Source: Mesorhizobium sp. L-2-11 | Lineage (GTDB): Bacteria; Pseudomonadota; Alphaproteobacteria; Rhizobiales; Rhizobiaceae | Direction: 5' to 3' | Length of the DNA: 64,000 nt | Assembly: GCF_016756595.1 (NCBI RefSeq) | Contig: NZ_AP023257.1 | Location: 744,001 to 808,000 of the forward strand | In this document: positions 55,574 to 64,000 of the stretch, piece after piece | Layout of the letters: every line of letters starts with the position of its first letter | Position numbering within the stretch: the stretch's first letter is position 1 | The notes under the pieces: generated by a model | What the model saw: only the letters and a program-made list of their open reading frames with translations | What the model was told of the DNA's origin: nothing | Database searches by the model: none | Program-made: the position numbers and the translations under genes

Positions 55574-55948
55574 CAACCCCCGGGCCGGACCCGGGAGAGG
55601 GTGGTTAGGCCAAGGGAATCAGACCGTTTTACCGGTTTTTTTGGCCAAGAACGTGGTTTTGCTGGAACGAGCAGACGCGCCGAGACGCCCGGCCCAATGG
55701 TTCGCATTGCGGCCGGGGAAGTCGAAGGCAAGAAGCGCCATCAAAAGGCCGCGCATCGAAACTACCCCATTCGGTGCCGGCTTTTACGCGGTTTGCGTAA
55801 AGAGTCAATCGCGACGCGGCGAGGCGGCTTGCCCTGTACAATGGCGGCGGCGCGAAGTACGAACGATTGGATCGTTTGGCTCGTGGCGCTCCTGGCGCTC
55901 GCCGCCCCATTGCCGGGCATAAAAGAATCCGAATTCCGAAAGAGTGAA
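55574..55948. other. Divergent region asd/DEAD-box helicase
   Basis: No convincing gene. The helicase frame is open throughout (from 55601), but its residues are not family-like. The promoters for asd and the helicase should lie here; long helicase 5' leaders that aid cold regulation are known in other bacteria. Confidence 0.5.
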
Positions 55949-57805
55949 ATGTCCAATTTCGAAGCACTTGTCCCCGCGCTGGCAAAGGCGCTGGAAAAAC
56001 GCGGCTATGTCGAGCTGACGCCGGTGCAGAAGGCGGTTCTCGAGCTCGGGCAAGCCGATGCGCTGGTTTCCGCCCAGACCGGCTCCGGCAAGACCGTAGC
56101 CTTCGGGCTGGCTCTGGCGCCGACCCTTCTCGACGGCGCCGAGCGCTTTTCCCACGCCGCAGCACCGCTGGCGCTGGCCGTGGCACCGACGCGGGAGCTC
56201 GCCTTGCAGGTGACGCGCGAGCTCGAATGGCTCTACGAACTGACCGGCGCAGCGATAGCGTCCTGCGTCGGCGGCATGGACATGCGCACCGAGCGCCGCA
56301 CGCTGGAGCGCGGCGCCCATATCGTTGTCGGCACGCCCGGCCGACTGCGCGACCACATCACCCGCAATTCGCTCGACATGTCCGAACTGAAGGCAGTGGT
56401 GCTGGACGAGGCCGACGAGATGCTCGATCTCGGCTTTCGCGAGGATCTGGAATTCATCCTCGACGCCGCGCCGGCCGAGCGCCGCACCTTGATGTTTTCG
56501 GCCACCGTGCCGCGCTCCATCGCCACGCTGGCCAAGGGCTACCAGCGCGATGCGGTGCGCATCTCGGCTGCCGGCGAGGAAAAGCAGCATCTCGACATCG
56601 AGTACCGGGCGCTGAGCGTGGCCCAGGCCGACCGGGAAAATGCCATCATCAACGTGCTGCGCTATTACGAGGCGAAGAACGCACTGGTGTTCTGCAACAC
56701 GCGCGCTGCCGTCAATCACCTGACCGCGCGATTCAACAACCGAAACTTTTCCGTGGTGGCGCTTTCGGGCGAGCTGAGCCAGAACGAGCGCAGCCACGCG
56801 CTGCAGGCGATGCGCGACGGCCGCGCAAAAGTCTGCATCGCCACCGACGTGGCGGCGCGCGGCATCGACCTGCCCAACCTCGAACTGGTGATCCACGCCG
56901 ACCTGCCGACCAATCCGGAGACGCTTCTGCACCGAAGCGGGCGGACCGGACGGGCGGGACGCAAGGGTGTCAGCGCCCTGATCGTGCCCAACAATGCCCG
57001 CAGGCGCACCGAACGGCTGCTGCAAAGCGCTGGCCTTGCGGCGATATGGGCAAGCCCGCCTTCGGCCGATGACGTGCTGCGCCGCGACGAAGAGCGCATC
57101 CTCGCCGACCCGGTTTTGAGCGAGCCTGTGACGGATGATGAACGCGGCTTCATCAGTGCGCTTCTTGAGCAGCACGGCCCCGATCAGGTGGCCGCCGGCT
57201 TCGTGCGTCTGTGCCGCTCCAGCCGCTCGGCGCCTGAGGATCTCCTAGACGTCGCTCCGTTCACGCCGTCGAGCGACAGGCCCTCTGGCGATAGATCTGC
57301 CCGTCGCGACGAGGCGCTAAGCCGCCGCGACGACTTCGGCGACAGCGTCTGGTTCTCGCTGTCGGTAGGACGCAGGCAGAATGCCGAGCCGCGCTGGCTG
57401 ATCCCGATGCTGTGCCGGACCGGCGGCATCTCCAAGCGCGAGATCGGCGCCATCAAGATGCAGCCGGAGGAAACCTTCGTGCAGATCGCGGCGGATTGGG
57501 CCGACCGGTTTCTCCAGGCGATCGGGCCCGACCGCAAGCTGCAGAACAACATCACGGTGAAGCGGCTGGACGGCACGCCCGACCTGTCGCGGGCCGGCTA
57601 TCAGGAGCCACGGCCGGACAAGAAGCCGCACCGCGGCAAGCGGACGTTCGACCAGAACGCGCCCAAATTCGAGAAGCGCGCACCGTCAGCCGATCAGCGC
57701 CCCGCCGCGCCCGAGGCAAAGCCTTGGGCCGGGAAGGCAGGCAAGCCGAAATTCGACAAGGCCGGACCCGCCAAGAACAAGAAATCGAAGAAGCGGTCGG
57801 CTTAG
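55949..57805 (+). CDS. DEAD-box RNA helicase with DbpA-type RNA-binding domain
   Basis: A 618-residue ATP-dependent RNA helicase. All core motifs are present: AQTGSGKT (motif I), APTRELALQ, VLDEADEMLD (DEAD), SATV, and HRSGRTGRAGR (motif VI). A DbpA-like RNA-binding domain sits near residues 465-535 (SVWFSLSVGRRQNAEPRWLI; GAIKMQPEETFVQI), then a basic Lys/Pro-rich tail. This suggests a role in ribosome assembly or cold adaptation. ATG 55949 starts the family N-terminus MSNFEALVPALAKALEKRGY. Confidence 0.93.
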   Translation: MSNFEALVPALAKALEKRGYVELTPVQKAVLELGQADALVSAQTGSGKTVAFGLALAPTLLDGAERFSHAAAPLALAVAPTRELALQVTRELEWLYELTGAAIASCVGGMDMRTERRTLERGAHIVVGTPGRLRDHITRNSLDMSELKAVVLDEADEMLDLGFREDLEFILDAAPAERRTLMFSATVPRSIATLAKGYQRDAVRISAAGEEKQHLDIEYRALSVAQADRENAIINVLRYYEAKNALVFCNTRAAVNHLTARFNNRNFSVVALSGELSQNERSHALQAMRDGRAKVCIATDVAARGIDLPNLELVIHADLPTNPETLLHRSGRTGRAGRKGVSALIVPNNARRRTERLLQSAGLAAIWASPPSADDVLRRDEERILADPVLSEPVTDDERGFISALLEQHGPDQVAAGFVRLCRSSRSAPEDLLDVAPFTPSSDRPSGDRSARRDEALSRRDDFGDSVWFSLSVGRRQNAEPRWLIPMLCRTGGISKREIGAIKMQPEETFVQIAADWADRFLQAIGPDRKLQNNITVKRLDGTPDLSRAGYQEPRPDKKPHRGKRTFDQNAPKFEKRAPSADQRPAAPEAKPWAGKAGKPKFDKAGPAKNKKSKKRSA

Positions 57806-57879
57806 CGATTTGCCGGCATTGTTGGCTTGTCATGGCCTGGAATGGGCTGTCCTTCGCCAAGGCAATCGATTCAGGTCTG

Positions 57880-58042
57880 CGCCGCCCCTCATCCGCCTGC
57901 CGGCACCTTCTCCCCGTTTACGGGGAGAAGCCCGCTGGCCGCAGCCTTGGCGTTCATTCCGCGACGTCCGCCATTGGCGATACCGGCGATGACAGCGTCC
58001 TTCTCCCCGTCACTGCCCGGCAGGGCGATGAGGGGCGGCGCA
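57880..58042. repeat. Palindromic repeat, family C, copy 3
   Basis: GCCCCTCATCCGCCTGCCGG...CTCCCCGTTTACGGGGAG and the inverse CTTCTCCCCGTCACTGCCCGG...GATGAGGGGC. It fills most of the 343-bp gap between the helicase and the next gene. Confidence 0.82.
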
Positions 58043-58148
58043 GACTTCGACGATTGGTCGTTTCAACTGAAGCGATGCTCCCGCGCCCGTACCCCTTGCG
58101 GTCTGCCGCAACTTTGAACAGTCTGACCAGCGGGACGAGGGGCAGGAC

Positions 58149-58838
58149 ATGCGCGGCGAAGTGCTTCACTATGACGAGGACCACGGCTTCGGTTTCATCA
58201 CCGGAGCCGACGGCAACCGCTACACCTTCGCGCGAGAGGATCTGCGCCGAGAGGTGGCGATAGGCAGGGGCACGGCCATCGAGTTCCAGCCGGCCGGCGG
58301 GCGGGCTCGCGACGTTTTTTCGATCCGTGCCCAAGCTGCCAGTCCGCCTGCCGCAACCGCCGCCCCGACGCAAACCGGCAATGCGCCCGGGGCGCCGCAA
58401 CATTTCGGCCGGTCCGCTGAAAGTCGTCCCGCCGCGGCTACCGGATTGTGGGATTATTTCTGGCGGGGCCTGACTGACAATTACTTCAATTTCTCTGGCC
58501 GTGCCCGCCGCAAGGAATATTGGAGCTATTGCCTGTTCTGGACGATCGCGCTGATCGCGGCCGCCGGCGTCGGCCTCTTCATCGACGACGCCATGGGCAA
58601 TTCTGACGAATTGCCGGCAGTGACGGTCGGTCTTTGCGGCACGTTTGTGCTGGCGACAATCCCGCCTTGGATCGGACTGAACGTGCGTCGCCTGCACGAC
58701 ATCGGCCTGACCGGCTGGCTTTTTCTGGTGGTGTTCATCCCGACGATCGGCTGGCTGATCATCCTGGTCTTCGCGCTGATCCCGACGCAGGCCCGTGAAA
58801 ATCAGTGGGGCCCGGTGCCGGCGGGCATCAGGGCCTAG
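58149..58838 (+). CDS. Cold-shock-like domain fused to DUF805 membrane protein
   Basis: A 229-residue protein. The first 60 residues resemble a cold-shock OB fold (MRGEVLHYDEDHGFGFITGA; DGNRYTFAREDL), then a Pro/Ala linker (about 65-97), then a DUF805 domain (FNFSGRARRKEYWSYCLFWT; LNVRRLHDIGLTGWLFLVV) with about four membrane segments. It probably tethers a nucleic-acid-binding domain to the inner membrane; this is inference. The helicase upstream may be functionally related. Confidence 0.85.
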   Translation: MRGEVLHYDEDHGFGFITGADGNRYTFAREDLRREVAIGRGTAIEFQPAGGRARDVFSIRAQAASPPAATAAPTQTGNAPGAPQHFGRSAESRPAAATGLWDYFWRGLTDNYFNFSGRARRKEYWSYCLFWTIALIAAAGVGLFIDDAMGNSDELPAVTVGLCGTFVLATIPPWIGLNVRRLHDIGLTGWLFLVVFIPTIGWLIILVFALIPTQARENQWGPVPAGIRA

Positions 58839-58897
58839 CTGCTCGACACAGCGATTTTGAGAGGCTGGAAGCCGGGCGGACGTCGACCGCCACAGGC

Positions 58898-60001
58898 TCA
58901 GCCCAGGAACTTAGCGATGATCGCGTCGCCCATCTCAGTGGTGCCGACCTCGGTCATCCCAGGGGAATGAATATCCCTGGTGCGCAAGCCCTGGTCGAGC
59001 ACGGCGGCGATCGCGCCTTCGAGCTTGTCGGCCTCGGCCACCATGCCGAAGGAGTAGCGCATGCACATGGCGAAGGAGGCGATCATGGCGATCGGGTTGG
59101 CGATGCCCTTGCCCGCGATGTCGGGCGCCGAGCCATGCACCGGCTCGTAGAGCGCCTTGCGCTTCTGCGTCCTGGCATCGGGGGCGCCGAGCGACGCCGA
59201 CGGCAGCATGCCGATCGAGCCGGTCAGCATGGCGGCGATGTCGGACAGCATGTCGCCGAACAGATTGTCGGTGACGATGACGTCGAATTGTTTCGGCCAG
59301 CGCACCAGCTGCATGCCGCCGGCGTCGGCCAGCATGTGATCGAGCTTGACGTCTGCGTATCTGGCCTTGTGGGTCTGGCTGACGACTTCGTTCCACAAAA
59401 CGCCTGACTTCATAACATTGCGCTTTTCCATTGAAGTCACGTGGTTGCGGCGTGTCCGCGCCAGCTCGAAAGCGACGCCCGAAATGCGCTCGATCTCGAA
59501 CGTGTCGTAGACCTGGGTGTCGATGCCGCGCTTCTGGCCGTTGCCGAGATCGATGATCTGCTTCGGCTCGCCGAAATAGACGCCGCCGGTGAGTTCGCGG
59601 ACGATCAGAATGTCGAGCCCCTCGACCACCTCCTGCTTGAGCGAGGAGGACGCCGCCAGCGCCGGATAGCAGATGGCGGGCCTGAGATTGGCGAACAGCT
59701 CCATGTCCTTGCGCAGCCGCAGCAGACCGGCCTCCGGGCGCACCTCATAAGGCACCGCATCCCATTTCGGCCCGCCGACGGCGCCGAACAGCACCGCGTC
59801 GGCGGCCATCGCCTTGGCCATGTCGGCATCGGAAATCGCTGCGCAATGCGCGTCATAGGCGCAGCCGCCGACCAGCCCCTCATCGGTGATAAAACCACTG
59901 CCAAGCTTGACGTTCATGGCGGCGATCAGCTTCTTCACCTCGGCCATCGCCTCGGGGCCGATGCCGTCGCCAGCGAGCAGGAGAAGATTTTTCGAAGCCA
60001 T
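58898..60001 (-). CDS. leuB: 3-isopropylmalate dehydrogenase
   Basis: NAD-dependent oxidative decarboxylation step of leucine synthesis. The 367-residue protein has [19 protein letters not shown], the Tyr-containing [13 protein letters not shown] and the NAD-binding [20 protein letters not shown]. It is 14 kb from leuD. The start is ATG 60001, though TTG 60004 is also in frame. Confidence 0.96.
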   Translation of the reverse strand: MASKNLLLLAGDGIGPEAMAEVKKLIAAMNVKLGSGFITDEGLVGGCAYDAHCAAISDADMAKAMAADAVLFGAVGGPKWDAVPYEVRPEAGLLRLRKDMELFANLRPAICYPALAASSSLKQEVVEGLDILIVRELTGGVYFGEPKQIIDLGNGQKRGIDTQVYDTFEIERISGVAFELARTRRNHVTSMEKRNVMKSGVLWNEVVSQTHKARYADVKLDHMLADAGGMQLVRWPKQFDVIVTDNLFGDMLSDIAAMLTGSIGMLPSASLGAPDARTQKRKALYEPVHGSAPDIAGKGIANPIAMIASFAMCMRYSFGMVAEADKLEGAIAAVLDQGLRTRDIHSPGMTEVGTTEMGDAIIAKFLG

Positions 60002-60023
60002 CAAAGCCGTCCTAAACTGTGGT

Positions 60024-60123
60024 GCATGGCTCCGAAATCGGCAGCGATTTCGGAAAGGATCATGCGCAGAACCAAAATTCTACAGCGTCCTTCGCGCGTC
60101 CAAAAGCACGCGCGGCGCTGTCG
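60024..60123. repeat. Palindromic repeat, family E, copy 5
   Basis: GCATGGCTCCGAAATC, then TTTCGGAAAGGATCATGCGC, then CTACAGCGTCC...GCGGCGCTGT. Close to the copy in the bkd operon (11917-12020). It sits directly upstream of leuB, in its leader. Confidence 0.85.
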
Positions 60124-60233
60124 TGAGCCGCGGCCTTGCTAAACGCGAAGCGGCTGGCGCGCAAGCGTTTGGTTCAGAGCACCTTTGACGATCCCCCGAC
60201 GAGGTCGCACAAGCTCCTGCACGGCCTCCGAAC

Positions 60234-60617
60234 TCAGCCTGTGCGCTTAAGTGCCGTCACTTCGATCTCGATCTTCATTTCCGGCTTGTTGAGTTGGCAG
60301 ACGATCATCGTCGCCGCCGGCCTGATGTCGCCAAAGGCCTCGCCCAGGATCGGAAAGACGATGTCGACGAAAGCCGCGTCGGTTATGTAGTAATGCGCCC
60401 GCACCACATCGGCCATCTCGAAGCCGCCATCCTGCAACGCCTTGGCGATCGTCGCCAGGCAAGTGCGCGTCTGCGCCTCGACCGTCTCCGGCATCGACAT
60501 GGTCGCATAGTCGTAGCCCGTCGTTCCGGAAACGAAACACCAGTCGCCCTGTACCACGGCGCGCGAATAACCGGCGGCCTTCTCGAAGGGCGAGCCGGTG
60601 GAGATCAGTTTTCGCAT
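60234..60617 (-). CDS. RidA/YjgF-family protein
   Basis: A 127-residue protein of the RidA (YER057c/UK114) family, many of which hydrolyse reactive enamine/imine intermediates. It shows AAGYSRAVVQGDWCFVSGTT, GGFEMADVVRAHYYITD and GDIRPAATMIVCQLNKPEMK, which includes the catalytic Arg. ATG 60617 begins the conserved part. Confidence 0.92.
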   Translation of the reverse strand: MRKLISTGSPFEKAAGYSRAVVQGDWCFVSGTTGYDYATMSMPETVEAQTRTCLATIAKALQDGGFEMADVVRAHYYITDAAFVDIVFPILGEAFGDIRPAATMIVCQLNKPEMKIEIEVTALKRTG

Positions 60618-60706
60618 GGGTTCCCTCGCATACTCTTCAGGCGATATTGAGCTGAGGAAGTGCCTTCCGGCTATGGGCCAGGCGGGGGTGTTTCTCGAAC
60701 AGGGCC

Positions 60707-61231
60707 TCAATTCACATCGAGGGCGTAGGAACAGCCGGCAAGCACTTTGCCGGGATGTGAATCGACGGTCGAGACATTGAGCCCAATGCGCGTGGAAAAT
60801 GTCATGCCGTCGGCTTCCTCGCTGCTTTCGACGACGATCTTTTCGCCGAGGAATTTTTCCGGCGTCGCGACTTCGGGCGAGATGCCGAGCTCCCGGGCGA
60901 GGTCCGGTGCAGAAACGCCGTCAAGCGCCGCCAACGGCCCGGTCGCGGTAAAGACGATGGATGCCGTCTCATACCCGAAGACGCGGACCGTGGCCGGCAG
61001 CTCGTATTGCCTGAGGAACGGATTGCCGGCGGGAACTTCCTTCCAGCCAAGTTTTTCCGCCGCGCCAGCTTCACCGCTTAGCCAGAAAGCCAACCCATTA
61101 TAGGCCGGCACGTCGGCCCTGCATTCGATCAGCGCAGCGAGGTCGAGCGAGGTGGGATCGAATTCCTCCGCTCCGGCCGCCGCAACGCCCACCAGAAGGA
61201 CCAGCGGAATTTGCGCGACGATTCGCAACAT
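60707..61231 (-). CDS. Exported protein of unknown function
   Basis: About 174 residues with a signal peptide (LRIVAQIPLVLLVGVAAAGA) and no recognised domain. The mature part has two Cys (near residues 37 and 166 of the open frame) that could form a disulfide. ATG 61231 has a fair ribosome-binding site; GTG 61237 is the alternative. It follows the small lipoprotein gene by 12 bp on the same strand, probably co-transcribed. Confidence 0.75.
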   Translation of the reverse strand: MLRIVAQIPLVLLVGVAAAGAEEFDPTSLDLAALIECRADVPAYNGLAFWLSGEAGAAEKLGWKEVPAGNPFLRQYELPATVRVFGYETASIVFTATGPLAALDGVSAPDLARELGISPEVATPEKFLGEKIVVESSEEADGMTFSTRIGLNVSTVDSHPGKVLAGCSYALDVN

Positions 61232-61243
61232 AGCCACCGCCTG

Positions 61244-61552
61244 TCACTTGCCCTTGATGACCTTCCAGACGTCAGTGGATTGGTTGAGCTTGAGGTTATT
61301 TATGTCGGATAAAGTAATTCGGCCGCTGAGCATCGCGTCGACCAGGCGCCGACAGAAAACGGCCGGCATGCGTTCTTCGGAAACACCTATGAAAGCGGTG
61401 GCTTCATGTTTGGCGGTAATGCTCCATGTCGAGACCTGCGCGATGCATCGGTCGAATGCTGCCTTGGGATCCTGCTTCACAACGTCTTGTCCGGTCTGGC
61501 AGCCTGCCAACGCGCCGACCATTGCAGGCAAAATTAAAGATCCCAATCTCAC
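61244..61552 (-). CDS. Small putative lipoprotein of unknown function
   Basis: A 102-residue protein with a lipoprotein signal (RLGSLILPAMVGALAGC, lipobox LAGC), then a short soluble domain with two further Cys. No family is recognised. It probably forms an operon with the exported protein downstream. Confidence 0.72.
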   Translation of the reverse strand: MRLGSLILPAMVGALAGCQTGQDVVKQDPKAAFDRCIAQVSTWSITAKHEATAFIGVSEERMPAVFCRRLVDAMLSGRITLSDINNLKLNQSTDVWKVIKGK

Positions 61553-61664
61553 AGCAAATCCCCCGCCTATTGCGAAAAGCAGTTGGATAAGTTTGCCAAA
61601 AGGTCAAGCGAGAAAGCGTCTGGTTCAGTCTTTTGTTATTGGTATATTAGATAAGCCAAATAAA

Positions 61665-61686
61665 GAACCCGGCCTTCGCCGGGTTC
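61665..61686 (-). terminator. Terminator of argG
   Basis: Stem GAACCCGGC/GCCGGGTTC with tetraloop, then TTTATTT on the minus strand. It lies about 18 bp after the argG stop. Confidence 0.88.
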
Positions 61687-61704
61687 CACATCCCCATATG
61701 CTGG

Positions 61705-62928
<1,224 letters not shown>

Positions 62929-63037
62929 TTGGCTGTTCCGCGACAGGGTTCTTCGCGGGCGAGGTATCACGCCGGTTCCGGCTAGCGCAAGGGACGAACA
63001 GTGTTCCGGAGGGCAATCGTTCCTTCCGGGCGTTTGC

Positions 63038-63230
63038 ACCGCCCCTCACCTGCCTGCCGGCATCCTCTCCCCGCATAGTGACGGGGAGAGGGGGCGGCTT
63101 CATGGGTTTCGCCAATCTCTAACGCTGCAAGAACGGCGCTGAGGCTGCGCCAGCCCTTTCTCCCCGTCACTATACAGTCACTATACGGGGAGAAATGCCC
63201 GGCAGGGCAATGAGGGGCGGCGCCGACATT
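63038..63230. repeat. Palindromic repeat, family C, copy 4
   Basis: ACCGCCCCTCACCTGCCTGC...CTCCCCGCATAGTGACGGGG and the inverse CTCCCCGTCACTATACAGTC...ATGAGGGGCGGC, with a short duplication CACTATAC in the right arm. It fills the argG/LysE divergent gap (62929-63363) together with the likely promoters. Confidence 0.87.
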
Positions 63231-63363
63231 TGACAATTCGCTTCACGAGTTGGGCGCGATTGTTTGTCGGAGTCTCGCTAGACCAGACGCCGTGCTTGCG
63301 AGAAGCTGGCGTCTAAAAAGTACCTGCGCTATAGGCTGCGCTTTCTTTATCCAGGGCCCGCAG

Positions 63364-64000
63364 ATGTCCTTCATTCCCGACACCGCCACGCTGATCCAGT
63401 TCGCCATCGCCACCGTGATCTTGGCGATTACGCCCGGGCCCGACATGACGCTGTTCGTGTCGCGCACGCTGAGCCATGGCCGCGCCACCGGCTTTGCCTC
63501 GATGGCCGGCGCGCTGTTCGGCACGCTGATCCACACCACGCTTGTGGTGGTCGGGATCTCGGCGTTGATCGTCGCCTCGCCGGCGGCCTTTTTTGCGCTC
63601 AAGATGTTCGGCGCCGGCTATCTCGTCTTCCTAGCCTGGCAAGCGATCACCAAAGGATCGGCCTTTTCGCCCGAGAAGAAGAGCGGGCCTGAGATTTCGC
63701 TGTTCCGCGCCTGGGCGGCAGGGCTCGGCGTCAATCTGCTCAACCCGAAGATCATCCTGTTCTTCATGACCTTCCTGCCGCAGTTCGTCTCCGCGCATGA
63801 TCCGAACGCGCCCGGAAAATTGTTTTTCCTCGGCGCGATGTTCGTCGTTTTGTCGATCCCGGTAACAGCGCCGATGGTCTTTGCGGCAGAAAAATTCTCG
63901 GCAACGATGAAGACCAGCCCGCGGGTGACGCGCGTCGTCGACTATCTGTTCGCCGGGGTGTTTTCGGCTTTCGCGCTCAAGATCCTGACCGCCCAGGCGA
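63364..64000 (+). CDS. LysE/RhtB-family exporter (truncated by window end)
   Basis: About 212 residues visible; the stop lies beyond the window. The N-terminus MSFIPDTATLIQFAIATVIL followed by ITPGPDMTLFVSRTLSHGRA is the LysE/RhtB signature, and GLGVNLLNPKIILFFMTFLP is the second hallmark. Five to six membrane segments. It probably exports an amino acid or homoserine-lactone-like molecule; the family typically covers Lys, Thr, Leu or homoserine. It is divergent from argG. Confidence 0.92.
   Translation, partial: MSFIPDTATLIQFAIATVILAITPGPDMTLFVSRTLSHGRATGFASMAGALFGTLIHTTLVVVGISALIVASPAAFFALKMFGAGYLVFLAWQAITKGSAFSPEKKSGPEISLFRAWAAGLGVNLLNPKIILFFMTFLPQFVSAHDPNAPGKLFFLGAMFVVLSIPVTAPMVFAAEKFSATMKTSPRVTRVVDYLFAGVFSAFALKILTAQA

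Noticed and set aside
63243..63602. Minus-strand frame opposite the LysE-type gene
   Set aside because: Shadow of the exporter, whose signature motifs are clear although its 3' end is outside the window.

Overview
The window looks like chromosomal housekeeping DNA from an alphaproteobacterium of the Rhizobiales, most likely Mesorhizobium or a close Phyllobacteriaceae relative. This rests on high GC, GTG/TTG starts, the mnmE-mnmG-rsmG-parA-parB order, an imuA-imuB-dnaE2 SOS cassette behind a GTTC-N7-GTTC LexA box, a rhizobial-type lpd and E2 of a 2-oxoacid dehydrogenase, and dense palindromic intergenic repeats of the RIME type. No species marker was seen, so genus is inference.

Layout. 1-9.2 kb: a thioredoxin-fold DUF255 protein, then tRNA-modification genes mnmE/mnmG, rsmG and parA/parB, with four parS-like sites threaded through them, and convergent holA. 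9.7-15.1 kb: a branched-chain 2-oxoacid dehydrogenase operon (E1 alpha, E1 beta, E2, E3). An IS630-type element sits exactly in the E3 stop codon, and a palindromic repeat is read in frame inside the E2 linker. 16.4-19.5 kb: a saccharopine-dehydrogenase-like enzyme divergent from an Lrp regulator, then a metal-dependent amidohydrolase. 19.6-30.4 kb: a carbohydrate ABC transport locus on the minus strand (binding protein, two permeases, ATPase) with a fused Gfo/Idh/MocA-aldo/keto reductase, an RpiR regulator, a flavin monooxygenase and a divergent AraC regulator. 30.7-34.6 kb: a small secreted protein, tRNA-Gly(GCC), a YbaK-type deacylase, a thioredoxin-TPR protein, a Lon-N-domain protein and a Trm112-like protein. 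34.8-40.6 kb: the SOS mutasome. 40.8-49.7 kb: metallopeptidases, a CoA-ester lyase, an FAD oxidoreductase, a GNAT, leuD, a lytic transglycosylase, an SH3 protein and a CPBP protease, plus two gene remnants. 50-52.5 kb: ffh, a chorismate mutase and rpsP. 52.6-64 kb: a lipoprotein, a bestrophin-like channel, asd, a DEAD-box helicase, a cold-shock/DUF805 fusion, leuB, RidA, two small secreted proteins, argG and a truncated LysE exporter.

How the genes work together: chromosome segregation and tRNA wobble modification are co-located at the start. Branched-chain amino acid turnover (bkd operon) and synthesis (leuD, leuB), aspartate-family synthesis (asd) and arginine synthesis (argG) are scattered as single units. 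The ABC locus is the one clear accessory catabolic module.

No unmistakably new multi-gene system is visible. The best leads are the repeat translated inside bkdB, the mosaic exchange of hairpin arms among repeat families, the four-site parS cluster, the oxidoreductase fusion, a 109-bp tandem repeat abutting asd, and small remnants of a histidine kinase and an FAD oxidoreductase. Start codons were chosen from conserved N-termini and ribosome-binding sites. All family names come from reading motifs, not from searches.
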